This document shows, in pieces, positions 55,918 through 64,000 of a DNA stretch of 64,000 nt; position 1 is the first letter of the stretch, and each line of letters starts with the position of its first letter. This DNA is from Mycobacterium sp. SMC-4 (GTDB taxonomy: Bacteria > Actinomycetota > Actinomycetes > Mycobacteriales > Mycobacteriaceae): NCBI RefSeq assembly GCF_025263265.1, contig NZ_CP079869.1:3162001-3226000 (forward strand). The letters run 5' to 3'. The position numbers and the translations under genes were made by a program. The notes beneath the pieces were generated by a model. The model was not told the DNA's origin. It searched no databases and was given only the letters and a program-made list of their open reading frames with translations.

Positions 55918-58386
55918 GTGGCGCAGCATCTGGTGGTTGTCGGCAACGGGATGGCCGGCATCCGTGCCATCGAGGAGGTGCTCGCCCGCGGTGGCGGTGA
56001 CCATTTTCGGATCACCGTGTTCGGCGACGAGCCCTATGGCAACTACAACCGCATTCTACTGTCCAATGTGCTTGCCGGGGTTGATGATCCGGACGAAATA
56101 TATCTGAACGCGCTGGATTGGTACGCAGACCACGGGATCGACCTGCGGGCCGGGGTCCGGGTGGTCCGACTGGACACCTTCGCCCATCTGGTGCACGCCG
56201 ACGACGGCACCACGCTGCACTACGACAAAGTGATCCTGGCCACCGGCAGCCGGTCCTTCTTCCCGCCGATGGCCGGATTGTGGTCCGACGACAAGACCTT
56301 GGCCGACGGCGTGTTCGGCTTCCGCACCCTCGACGACACCGCCACGATGGTCGCCGAGGCCACAAACCGCACCAAGGCCGTCGTGATCGGCGGCGGCCTG
56401 CTCGGGCTGGAAGCAGCCCGCGGGCTGCAGAACCGCGGACTGACAGTCGACGTCGTACATGCCGGACCGACTTTGATGAACGCCCAACTCGACGACCCGG
56501 CTGGCGCGATCTTGCGCACGTCGGTCGAACAGTTGGGTATCAGTGTGCACACCGAGAAACGCACCACCGAGGTGCTCACCGACGACAGCGGCAGGTTGTG
56601 CGGGGTGCTGTTCGCCGACAGCACCCGGTTGGAATGCGACATGCTGGTCATCGCCGCAGGGATCCGCCCCAATGTCGGTCTGGCACAGCGGGCCGGACTG
56701 ACCGTCGAACGCGCGATCGTCACCGATGACCATATGCGTTCGGTCGACGACGACGACGTCTACGTCGTGGGTGAATGCGCCCAACACCGTGGCCAGGTCT
56801 ACGGACTCGTCGCGCCGCTGTGGGAGCAGGCCAAGGTGCTCGCCGACCATCTCACCGGGTCGGACCCGGCGTCGGCCTACCACGGATCGCGGGTGGCCAC
56901 GAAGCTCAAGGTCGCCGGCGTCGACGTCGCCGCCATGGGAGTGAAGGCACCCGAGCGTCCCGACGACGAGTTCGTCCAGTACAGCGAGCCCAAACACGGT
57001 GTCTACAAGACGGTGGTGATCCGGGACGGAAAACTGGTCGGCGCCACCCTTGTCGGTGACGTGTCGAAAGTGTCGTTCCTGACCCAGGCCTTCGACAGTG
57101 GGCTGCCACTGCCCGAGGAACGTATCTCGTTGATGTTCGACATCGGCACCCCGGAGGTGGGCGTCGGGGTGGCCGAACTCGCCGAGGATGCCCAGGTGTG
57201 CAACTGCAATGGCGTATCCAAGGGTGCGCTGGTCGCCTGCGTGCGCGGCGGCGAGACCTCGGTCAGCGCAGTGATGGCAAAGACCAAGGCAGGCAAGGGC
57301 TGCGGCTCGTGCAAAGAACTGGTCTGTCAGGTGGTCGAGTGGGCGGCCGACGGCGCCGTCACCGAGGATCCGTCGGCCTCGTGGTACGTGCCCGGCGTGC
57401 CGTATGACAAACCGACGCTGATGCGGCACATTCGTGAACTCGAATTGCACTCGGTGTCCTCGGTGTTCGCCGCGCTCGCCCCGGACGGCTCGGAGGACGC
57501 GGCGTCGAAAATGGCGCTCGCCTCGCTGCTGGAGACCATGTGGGCCGACGAGTTCGTCGACGAGCGCGACGCCCGGTTCATCAACGACCGGGTGCACGCC
57601 AACATCCAGCGTGACGGCACATTCTCGGTGGTGCCGCAGATGAAGGGCGGGGTGACCAGCGCCGGGCAGCTGCGCCGGATTGCCGATGTCGCCGAGAAGT
57701 ACGAGATACCGATGATCAAGTTGACCGGCGGGCAACGCATCGACCTGCTCGGGGTGCGCAAAGAGGACCTGCCCGCAGTTTGGGCGGACCTGGACATGCC
57801 GTCCGGTTACGCCTACGGCAAGAGCTTTCGGACCGTGAAAACGTGTGTTGGCAGCGACTTCTGCCGCTACGGGGTCGGCGATTCGACAGCGCTGGGCATC
57901 GCGATCGAGGAGCGTTACCAGGGGCTCGCCAGTCCCGCCAAGATGAAGCTGGCCGTCACCGGATGCCCCCGCAACTGCGCCGAAGCGTTGTGCAAGGACC
58001 TCGGCGTCGTGGCGGTGGACGGTGGCCGTTGGGAGATCTACGTCGGCGGGGCTGCCGGAGCACACATCCGGAAAGGCGATCTGCTGGCCACCGTCGACGA
58101 CCCACAAGTCGTGATCACGCTGACCGGCCGGTTCCTGCAGTACTACCGCGAGAGCGCCAATTGGCTTGAGCGTACGTATAAGTGGGTGCCCCGAGTGGGG
58201 ATCGAACATCTGCGCGCGGTCATCGTCGAGGATGCCGAGGGGCTGGCGGCCGGGTTGGACGCTCGGATGCAGAAGTCGGTGGACGCCTACCGTGACCCGT
58301 GGCAGGACGGCCGCGAGCCGGTATCGGAAGGCCAGTTCCGCCCGTCGCTGCCGCTGCTGCCGTTGCCTCAGGTGCCGGTGCGGTGA
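55918..58386 (+). CDS. nirB: NADH-dependent assimilatory nitrite reductase large subunit NirB
   Basis: 822 residues from a GTG two bases after the previous stop. Domains: FAD/NADH oxidoreductase (LVVVGNGMAGIRAIEEV at 1-20, VVIGGGLLGLEAARGLQ near 160), BFD-like 2Fe-2S domain with VCNCNG (about 427) and GCGSCKELV (about 461), then the ferredoxin-like siroheme domain with cluster ligands in TCVGSDFCRYG (about 642) and TGCPRNCAEALC (about 681). It reduces nitrite to ammonium with six electrons from NADH, in the cytoplasm, with NirD. The divergent nasN-narK unit supplies nitrite. Confidence 0.96.
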   Translation: MAQHLVVVGNGMAGIRAIEEVLARGGGDHFRITVFGDEPYGNYNRILLSNVLAGVDDPDEIYLNALDWYADHGIDLRAGVRVVRLDTFAHLVHADDGTTLHYDKVILATGSRSFFPPMAGLWSDDKTLADGVFGFRTLDDTATMVAEATNRTKAVVIGGGLLGLEAARGLQNRGLTVDVVHAGPTLMNAQLDDPAGAILRTSVEQLGISVHTEKRTTEVLTDDSGRLCGVLFADSTRLECDMLVIAAGIRPNVGLAQRAGLTVERAIVTDDHMRSVDDDDVYVVGECAQHRGQVYGLVAPLWEQAKVLADHLTGSDPASAYHGSRVATKLKVAGVDVAAMGVKAPERPDDEFVQYSEPKHGVYKTVVIRDGKLVGATLVGDVSKVSFLTQAFDSGLPLPEERISLMFDIGTPEVGVGVAELAEDAQVCNCNGVSKGALVACVRGGETSVSAVMAKTKAGKGCGSCKELVCQVVEWAADGAVTEDPSASWYVPGVPYDKPTLMRHIRELELHSVSSVFAALAPDGSEDAASKMALASLLETMWADEFVDERDARFINDRVHANIQRDGTFSVVPQMKGGVTSAGQLRRIADVAEKYEIPMIKLTGGQRIDLLGVRKEDLPAVWADLDMPSGYAYGKSFRTVKTCVGSDFCRYGVGDSTALGIAIEERYQGLASPAKMKLAVTGCPRNCAEALCKDLGVVAVDGGRWEIYVGGAAGAHIRKGDLLATVDDPQVVITLTGRFLQYYRESANWLERTYKWVPRVGIEHLRAVIVEDAEGLAAGLDARMQKSVDAYRDPWQDGREPVSEGQFRPSLPLLPLPQVPVR

Positions 58387-58495
58387 GCACTCGCGCGAGC
58401 AGCCACGTCGAGACTGCTTCTACGGCAATATTTCGGGCGAAAACGCCGCCCTGGCCGCAGTCTCGACCCGAACCCATGAAGATCCGAGACAACCG

Positions 58496-58810
58496 ATGAG
58501 CGTCGAGGTGGGTGTCGACATCGGTCGGGTGGACGAGATCCCGGTCGGCGAGGGCCGGACGTTCACGATCGACGGAACTCAGATCGCGGTTTTTCGGCTG
58601 CGCGACGGGTCGTTGCGGGCGATCGACGCGGTGTGCCCGCATCGGGGCGGACCGCTGGCTGACGGCCTGGCTGACGCGTGCGTCGTGGTGTGCCCGCTGC
58701 ACGGCCATACCTTCGACTTGCGTACCGGCCGCGAAGTTTCCGGGGCGGACATGTCGGTGCGCAGTTACTCTGTCGAAACCGTCGACGGCGCGATCCGGCT
58801 CAATCGCTGA
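58496..58810 (+). CDS. nirD: Nitrite reductase small subunit NirD (Rieske-type)
   Basis: 104 residues from the ATG at 58496 (MSVEVGVDIGRVDEIPVGEG). It has Rieske 2Fe-2S ligands Cys47 and His49 (VCPHRGGPL), Cys66 and His69 (CPLHGHTFDL), so it probably carries a cluster and is not one of the cluster-less NirD proteins. It partners with NirB in the assimilatory nitrite reductase. 109 bases separate it from nirB. It ends with an 11-base tail-to-tail overlap with the universal stress gene. Confidence 0.93.
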   Translation: MSVEVGVDIGRVDEIPVGEGRTFTIDGTQIAVFRLRDGSLRAIDAVCPHRGGPLADGLADACVVVCPLHGHTFDLRTGREVSGADMSVRSYSVETVDGAIRLNR

Positions 58811-59192
58811 TCGGCTTGACCGCCAGCACGGGTTTCGGGCATTCCAGGATCAGCTGCTGCGCGACACTGCCGAGCAGCAGTTTTCCGACCGGGTTGCGGT
58901 TGCGGATGCCCACGACGAGCAGTTCTGCGTCGCTACGCTCCATGGCGCTCAACAGCTCGTCAGCCGCGTCCACCCCGACCGGCTGCACCAGTTTGAAATC
59001 GATGCCGCATTCAGCCAGCCGCGCCTCGACGTCGTGGACTTCGGCCTCCGCAGCGAAGCGGGTGTCGACGTAGGCATCCCCCGAGGTCGCATTGATGACC
59101 AGCAGGCTGGTGTCACGCAGTCTGGCTTCGGCGATGCCGTGCTCCAGGGCAGCATGTCCGAAGCGGTCTGCGGTGTACCCGATGACGATCAC
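58800..59192 (-). CDS. Universal stress protein (UspA family)
   Basis: 130 residues from a GTG at 59192 that overlaps the tctA stop (GTGA). Start [23 protein letters not shown], and the ATP-binding G-2x-G-9x-G(S/T) type stretch [35 protein letters not shown]. The GTG is preferred because the frame upstream runs over tctA in another phase. Being translationally coupled to a tripartite transporter, it may sense or regulate its activity, but this is inferred from position. Confidence 0.86.
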   Translation of the reverse strand: MIVIGYTADRFGHAALEHGIAEARLRDTSLLVINATSGDAYVDTRFAAEAEVHDVEARLAECGIDFKLVQPVGVDAADELLSAMERSDAELLVVGIRNRNPVGKLLLGSVAQQLILECPKPVLAVKPISD

Positions 59193-60730
59193 AGCTGTCC
59201 GGCTTTCTCGCGCTGGTCTTTGTCGTCTTCGACGATGAGCAGGCTCTCCTCGCTGCGGTTCATCAGCCGCAGGATCAACGGCAGCAGCAGCAGGATCGCC
59301 ATCAGGACGTAGGTGATGATCGCCACCGGCTCGGTGAACAGGCTGCTCCACTCGCCGCCGCCGAGCTGCAGGCTTTGGCGCAGCTGCCGTTCGATGCGCG
59401 GCCCCAGGATCACCCCGATGATCAGCGGCAACACCGGCAACCCGAAGCGCCGCATCATCAAACCCATCAGCCCGAAAACCAGCAGCAGAACCAAGTCGAG
59501 CGGCTGGAGGTTGACCGCGAACGCCCCCAGCGTGGCGAAGAACAGGATGCCGGCGTACAGGTAGGGCCGCGGGGTGCGCAGCAGCTTCGCCCATATCGGG
59601 GCCAGCGGCAGATTGAGCGCCAACAGCAGGAAGTTACCGATGAACAGGCTCGCGATCAACGTCCAGATCAGCAACGGCTCCTTGTCGAAAAGGGTCGGTC
59701 CAGGCTGGATGCCGTAGGAGACGAAAGCGGTCAGGATCACCGCCGCCGTGGCATTGGTCGGTAGCCCCAGCGACAGCATCGGTACCAGAGTTCCTGCGGC
59801 AGAGGCGTTGTTGGCCGCCTCAGGCCCGGCGACGCCCTCGATGGCGCCCTTACCGAACTCCTCGGGATGCTTGCTCAGCTTCTTCTCGGTGACGTAGCTG
59901 AGGAATGTCGGCAACTCGGCACCACCGGCCGGTAGCGCACCGAACGGGAACCCGAACGCGGTGCCGCGCAGCCAGGGCTTCCACGACCGTTTCCAGTCCT
60001 GCCGACCCATCCAGGGGCGTCCCACCGGGATCACCTCGGCCGGCCGCCGGCGCAGGTGCGCAGCCACCCAGAGCGCCTCGCCGAGAGCGAACACCGCCAC
60101 TGCGATGACCACGATGTCGATGCCGTCGGAGAGCAACGGCACCCCGAAGGTGGCGCGCGGCTGACCGGTCAGTGAGTCGATGCCCACCACGCCGATCGCC
60201 AGACCGAGTAGCAGCGAGATGACACCGCGCATTTTCGACGACCCCAGCACCGCGGTCACCGCGACGAGCGCGAAGAGCATGATCGCCAGGTAGGACGGGG
60301 CGCCGAGCGCGACCGCGAAGCGGGAAATCGCGGGGGCGAACGTGGCCAGCAGTGCGGTGCCGATGGATCCGGCGACGAACGAGCCGATGGCCGCGGTGGC
60401 CAAGGCCTGCGCGGCACGTCCGGCCCGGGCCATCTTGTTGCCTTCGATCGCGGTGATCACCGACGACGACTCACCGGGGGTGTTGAGCAGGATCGAGGTG
60501 GTCGACCCGCCGTACATGCCGCCGTAGAAAATGCCGGCGAACATGATGAACGCGGCGCTCGGGCTGACGTTGTAGGTGATGGGCAGCAGCAGCGCCACCG
60601 TCATCGCCGGGCCGATACCGGGCAGCACGCCGACCGCGGTGCCCAGCAGCACGCCGATCACCGCATACATCAGATTCATCGGCGTGGCCGCCTCGGCGAA
60701 CCCCTGCAGCAGCCAGTCCAAGTTCTCCAT
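59189..60730 (-). CDS. tctA: Tripartite tricarboxylate transporter large membrane subunit TctA
   Basis: 513 residues from the ATG at 60730 ([14 protein letters not shown]). About 12 membrane segments with the family signatures [23 protein letters not shown] and [30 protein letters not shown], and the second repeat's [29 protein letters not shown]. It forms the translocation channel with TctB, loaded by TctC, importing citrate or a related carboxylate with a cation. It overlaps the tctB stop by one base and the universal stress gene by four. Confidence 0.94.
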   Translation of the reverse strand: MENLDWLLQGFAEAATPMNLMYAVIGVLLGTAVGVLPGIGPAMTVALLLPITYNVSPSAAFIMFAGIFYGGMYGGSTTSILLNTPGESSSVITAIEGNKMARAGRAAQALATAAIGSFVAGSIGTALLATFAPAISRFAVALGAPSYLAIMLFALVAVTAVLGSSKMRGVISLLLGLAIGVVGIDSLTGQPRATFGVPLLSDGIDIVVIAVAVFALGEALWVAAHLRRRPAEVIPVGRPWMGRQDWKRSWKPWLRGTAFGFPFGALPAGGAELPTFLSYVTEKKLSKHPEEFGKGAIEGVAGPEAANNASAAGTLVPMLSLGLPTNATAAVILTAFVSYGIQPGPTLFDKEPLLIWTLIASLFIGNFLLLALNLPLAPIWAKLLRTPRPYLYAGILFFATLGAFAVNLQPLDLVLLLVFGLMGLMMRRFGLPVLPLIIGVILGPRIERQLRQSLQLGGGEWSSLFTEPVAIITYVLMAILLLLPLILRLMNRSEESLLIVEDDKDQREKAGQL

Positions 60731-61245
60731 TACAGAATCCCATCGAGAATGCCTGCAGGCAACGGGATTCCGAGCCCGGAATAGAATGCGTAAAAGCTTC
60801 CGACGGCCAGCACCGCACCGATTGCCAGGTTGCGCACATAGTGTCTGCTGCCCAGCACGGTGGCACATCCGGCGAAGAACAGCGCACTGGTCACCGCCCA
60901 GCCCAGCGGTTGGACCAGCACGATCATCATCACGAACAGCCCGACGAGCAGGCCGACGGTCCGCCAATCACTGGGCATGTCGGGGTCGATGTCCTCCCCG
61001 GCGTCGGCCTCACCGCGTGACCCGCGCGGTATGGCGATCGCCAGGATTGCCGCCATGGCAAGCAGTCCCACCCCGATGGTGATCGGAAAGAACCGCGGCC
61101 CAACGGGATCGACCTCGGCGTAACCGCCCGGCATGGATACGGCGTCATAGATCAGGAACGCGCCGACGACGACCATCACCGCGCACACCACGTACTGTGC
61201 ATAGTCCGGCCGCGCGGGCCTGCGGGTTTCGATGTCGGTGCTCAT
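60730..61245 (-). CDS. tctB: Tripartite tricarboxylate transporter small membrane subunit TctB
   Basis: 171 residues, ATG at 61245 overlapping tctC by four bases (ATGA). Four hydrophobic segments: [70 protein letters not shown] and [16 protein letters not shown]. The GPRFFP stretch is typical of TctB. It stabilises TctA in the importer. Confidence 0.9.
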   Translation of the reverse strand: MSTDIETRRPARPDYAQYVVCAVMVVVGAFLIYDAVSMPGGYAEVDPVGPRFFPITIGVGLLAMAAILAIAIPRGSRGEADAGEDIDPDMPSDWRTVGLLVGLFVMMIVLVQPLGWAVTSALFFAGCATVLGSRHYVRNLAIGAVLAVGSFYAFYSGLGIPLPAGILDGIL

Positions 61246-62222
61246 ACCAGCCCCAGATCGGTCAGCGTCGTCTCGACGCGCTTGTCCTGCTCTTCCAGGA
61301 AGCTCTCGAAAGCCGGCCCGGTCATGAACGCATCAGTCCAGCCGTTGGTCACCAGCGCCTCCTTCCACGCTTCGGTGGCGTGCAGCTTCTCCAACAGGCC
61401 AACCATGGCGGTCCGGTCCTCGTCCGAAATACCGGGCGGTGCAAGCACTCCGCGCCAGTTGGTGAACGTCAGGTCGATACCGGCCTCGGTCAGGGTCGGC
61501 GCGTCGACACCCTCGACACGTTCACTGCCGGAAACCGCCAGCACGCGTACCTGTCCCGCCTCGATCTGGTCGACGTACTCGCCGAGGCCGGAGGTGCCGG
61601 CCGAGATCTTGTTCCCCAGCAAGGCGGTGAGCAGATCGCCACCGCCGTCGTAGGACACGAAGTTGACCAGCGCCGGGTCGACCCCGACCGCTTTGGCGGT
61701 CTCCATCGGGAACAGGTGGTCCGGACCGCCGGGGTTGGAACCCCCGCCGATGGTCACCGCGGCCGGGTCGGCCCGCCACGCCGCGACGAAGTCCTGCACG
61801 GTCTGAAACGGCGATCCGGCCGGAACCAGGATGCCTTCCTGCTCCTCGACGACCTTGGCCAGTGCCGTCGCGTCGGAGACGCGGGCTTTGGAGCCGTTGG
61901 TATAGACGGCTCCGACGACGCCGAGCCCCATCATCATCATCAGATCACCGTTGCCGCGCTCGTTCATCAGCCGCGCCATCGCGACGGTACCGCCGGCGCC
62001 GATGACGTTGAATACTTCGACGCGGCCGGTGATGTCGTCTTCCTCCATGATCTTGACCGCTGTGCGGGCAGTGAGGTCATAGCCGCCGCCGGGGCTGTTG
62101 GGCACCATCATGCGCAGCCGGTGCAGCCCGGTGTCGTCGCCGCGGGTGACCCCGCAGGCCGACAGCAGCAGCGCGGCGACGAGGAGGCCGATGATGAGCC
62201 TGAGTCGGCCCGAAGCGAACAT
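61242..62222 (-). CDS. tctC: Tripartite tricarboxylate transporter substrate-binding lipoprotein TctC
   Basis: 326 residues, ATG. Signal peptide with a lipobox LLSAC (Cys about 23), as expected for a Gram-positive-type TctC lipoprotein. The Bug/TctC fold is shown by LRMMVPNSPGGGYDLTAR, VFNVIGAGGTVAMARLM and VTIGGGSNPGGPDHL. It captures carboxylate at the membrane surface and passes it to TctAB. It is divergent from the sensor kinase, with only 45 bases between the start codons. Confidence 0.93.
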   Translation of the reverse strand: MFASGRLRLIIGLLVAALLLSACGVTRGDDTGLHRLRMMVPNSPGGGYDLTARTAVKIMEEDDITGRVEVFNVIGAGGTVAMARLMNERGNGDLMMMMGLGVVGAVYTNGSKARVSDATALAKVVEEQEGILVPAGSPFQTVQDFVAAWRADPAAVTIGGGSNPGGPDHLFPMETAKAVGVDPALVNFVSYDGGGDLLTALLGNKISAGTSGLGEYVDQIEAGQVRVLAVSGSERVEGVDAPTLTEAGIDLTFTNWRGVLAPPGISDEDRTAMVGLLEKLHATEAWKEALVTNGWTDAFMTGPAFESFLEEQDKRVETTLTDLGLV

Positions 62223-62267
62223 GTCGTCCCCTATTCATTGTGATGCTCAGCAATACTGGATCCTGCC

Positions 62268-63950
62268 GTGACCCAGGTCACTGATATGGAAGCAAAGGAA
62301 GTATTGGTCATTAAGAACATCCGCCCGACGCGCTCGGCAGTCGTGGGGCTGCTGCGCGGTCGCAGTCTGGCCGGCCAGTTCCTGGCCTTTCAGCTTCTGG
62401 TCGTCGCGGTGGTGCTGATCGCGGTGGCGGCGGTGTCGGTGGCCCAATCAGAAGCGGAGTTCCGCGAGGTGCGGGGACAGCGGATGATCGCGGTGGCCGA
62501 GAACATGGCCTCGGCGCCCATCGTGCGGGACCGGCTGACCGATCCGTTCGCCGCGCGCACGCTGGCGCCCGAGGTCGACCGCGCGGTCGCGTTGTCCGGC
62601 GCCACCATGGCTGAGATCCTCGCCCCGGACGGCGTGGTGCGGGTGTCGTCGGTGCCGTCGCGGGTGGGCGCGCGGGTCGATCTGGGGCTGAGCCGGGCCG
62701 ACGAGGGTCGCGCCTGGTTCGGTGATACCGACATCGACGGCGCCCACAGCCTGGTCGGGCAGGTGCCGGTGCTATCGACCGACGGCGAGGTGCTGGCCGT
62801 CGCGTCGGTCAGCGAGAGTTACCCCTCGATGTGGCGGCTGCTCAGCGGGGCCGGGGAGCGGCTGCTGGTGTACCTGGGGTTGGGCGCGGCGTTGGGTCTG
62901 GTGGCGTCCTGGCTGTTGTCACGGCGGATCAAGCGCCACACCCGTGGACTGGAAGTGGCCGAGATCGCGAGTCTGGCCGATCACCGGGAAGCATTGCTGC
63001 ACAGCATCCGCGAAGGCGTGATCGCGGTCAACAACGACGGACAGATCACCGTGCTCAACGACAGCGCCCAGGATCTGCTGGACGTGCCCGCCGACGCGGT
63101 CGGTCAACAGGTCGACTCCGTCGGTATCGATTCCTCTGTCGTGGCCTTTCTCGTCCCGGGCGAGGACGCTCGCACCACCGACTCTGGCGAAGACACCGTG
63201 ATCACCACGAGGACCCGGGTGCTGGCGTTGAGCAGGCGTGCTGCCAGCAGCGGCGGCCGGCGTATCGGCACCGTGACGACGATGCGCGACAGCACCGAAT
63301 TGGCTGGGCTGCAGGGCCAGTTGTCCTCACACAAGAGTGTGACCGACACGTTGCGGGCACAGACCCACGAGTTCGCCAACCAACTACACACGATCTCGGG
63401 TTTGGTCCAGCTCGGCGAGTACGATGCGGTACGTGATCTGGTGGGGACGTTGACTCGTCGGCGCGCCGAGATCAGCGATGCGGTGACCCAACGGATCTCC
63501 GACCCGGCTGTGGCCGCCCTGCTGATCGCCAAGACGTCACTGGCAGCCGAGAGTGGAGTGGCGCTGCAACTGAACCCCAGGTCGCACCTGACGGCGCTCG
63601 ACCCGGCGTTGGCCACCGATGTCATCACGTTGCTGGGCAACCTGATCGACAACGCGGTGGATGTCTCGGTCGGGTCGGCGGCCACGCAGGTGATGGTCCA
63701 CATCGACGACCGCGAGGGCCTGATGATCTCGGTGGCCGACTCCGGACCCGGTGTGCCTGAACACCTTCGGGAGGCCATCTTTGCCCGCGGGGTCACATCG
63801 AAGTCTGATGTGCCCGGCGGTCGGGGCATCGGATTGGCGCTGGTGCGGTTGGTGACTGCGCAGCACGGCGGCAGTGTCGAGGTCAGTGACGCCCCGGGCG
63901 GCGGGGCCCGCTTCGAGGTGCGGCTGACCGGGGCGTCCCATCATGGTTGA
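62268..63950 (+). CDS. CitA/DcuS-type sensor histidine kinase (for the tct genes)
   Basis: 560 residues from a GTG at 62268; an ATG at 62286 is an alternative. TM1 about residues 38-60, an extracytoplasmic PAS-like (PDC) sensor domain about 61-195, TM2 about 200-218, cytoplasmic PAS about 240-345, then the kinase: H-box AQTHEFANQLH with His367, N-box NLIDNAVDVS, and ATP lid DSGPGVPEHL and GGRGIGLALV. The H-box spelling is that of CitA/DcuS/DctS kinases, which sense C4-dicarboxylates or citrate. It overlaps the response regulator by eight bases. Confidence 0.92.
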   Translation: MTQVTDMEAKEVLVIKNIRPTRSAVVGLLRGRSLAGQFLAFQLLVVAVVLIAVAAVSVAQSEAEFREVRGQRMIAVAENMASAPIVRDRLTDPFAARTLAPEVDRAVALSGATMAEILAPDGVVRVSSVPSRVGARVDLGLSRADEGRAWFGDTDIDGAHSLVGQVPVLSTDGEVLAVASVSESYPSMWRLLSGAGERLLVYLGLGAALGLVASWLLSRRIKRHTRGLEVAEIASLADHREALLHSIREGVIAVNNDGQITVLNDSAQDLLDVPADAVGQQVDSVGIDSSVVAFLVPGEDARTTDSGEDTVITTRTRVLALSRRAASSGGRRIGTVTTMRDSTELAGLQGQLSSHKSVTDTLRAQTHEFANQLHTISGLVQLGEYDAVRDLVGTLTRRRAEISDAVTQRISDPAVAALLIAKTSLAAESGVALQLNPRSHLTALDPALATDVITLLGNLIDNAVDVSVGSAATQVMVHIDDREGLMISVADSGPGVPEHLREAIFARGVTSKSDVPGGRGIGLALVRLVTAQHGGSVEVSDAPGGGARFEVRLTGASHHG

Positions 63951-64000
63951 CGTGCTTGTCGTCGACGACGACTTCATGGTCGCCGAGATCCACCGGCGAT
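63943..64000 (+). CDS. Response regulator, N-terminal fragment (runs off the right edge)
   Basis: 19 residues, MVDVLVVDDDFMVAEIHRR, starting at an ATG that overlaps the kinase stop by eight bases. The VVDDD acidic cluster and MVAE are the beta-1/alpha-1 part of a receiver domain. By partner type it should be a CitB/DcuR-like transcription factor controlling the tct operon. The rest is outside the window. Confidence 0.88.
   Translation, partial: MVDVLVVDDDFMVAEIHRR

Noticed and set aside
56056..58209. Long open frame (717 codons) on the minus strand across nirB
   Set aside because: Same explanation: nirB on the plus strand carries the flavin, 2Fe-2S and siroheme motifs, while the opposite frame has no recognisable features.
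59193..59594. N-terminal extension of the universal stress protein frame into tctA
   Set aside because: The extension reads as alanine/arginine-rich noise; the UspA fold begins at VIVIGYTAD and a GTG is available there.

Overview
The window is high-GC, densely packed DNA from a fast-growing mycobacterium (Mycolicibacterium type). It carries mycobacterial signature genes (the Pup-proteasome set, mycothiol ligase mshC, lppK, lppL, an MTB12-like antigen). Gene order largely follows the M. tuberculosis backbone from helY (Rv2092c) to the M20 peptidase (Rv2141c). The nitrate assimilation genes at the right resemble those of M. smegmatis. These assignments come from reading the proteins and from remembered synteny; no database search was run.

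1-16 kb: a leftward run helY (partial)-tatC-tatA-pafC-pafB-pafA gives Tat export, the DNA-damage activator PafBC and the Pup ligase. A rightward pair, an ESX-like small protein and a WXG-like/DUF1023 hydrolase, sits between pafA and the leftward prcA-prcB-pup-dop group. Two tandem paralogous membrane proteins and a third coupled gene precede mpa, the proteasomal ATPase. Together these genes supply pupylation (PafA), depupylation and Pup deamidation (Dop), unfolding (Mpa) and degradation (PrcAB).

16-31 kb: an MTB12-like secreted protein, lppK, a DUF503 gene, trmI, and a coupled rightward trio (RecB-like nuclease, thioesterase-like, DinB-like). An accessory block follows: an F420-type oxidoreductase, an SDR-hydrolase pair behind an operator-like palindrome, R2lox with its TetR regulator behind a perfect palindrome, and a flavin disulfide oxidoreductase. 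Backbone genes resume with an Rv2120c-like membrane protein, hisG-hisE, a GlcP-like sugar permease, a HAD phosphatase and an NmrA-like protein.

31-47 kb: metH, a PAC2 protein, a patatin-like lipase, mshC, cysQ, a kinase-like SCO1664 protein, DUF3090, a histidine phosphatase, uppP, a small conserved gene, lppL, a DUF5703 gene, pyrD, a PEBP protein and an M20 peptidase.

47-49 kb: tRNA-Leu(GAG) is followed directly by an IS481-family element. The 18 bp spanning the tRNA 3' end are repeated beyond the insertion.

49-64 kb: an acyltransferase-3 membrane protein, then a nitrate assimilation locus. Leftward narK is coupled to a fused single-chain NADPH nitrate reductase (NasN type). Divergently, a small unknown gene, nirB and nirD run rightward. 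The window ends with a tripartite tricarboxylate transporter (tctC-tctB-tctA) plus a universal stress protein, opposite a CitA-type sensor kinase and the start of its response regulator.

No gene-free stretch exceeds 300 bases outside the IS region. The largest gaps are 23290-23572 (holds a palindrome) and 35259-35494 (metH/PAC2 divergent promoter region, where I saw no clear motif).
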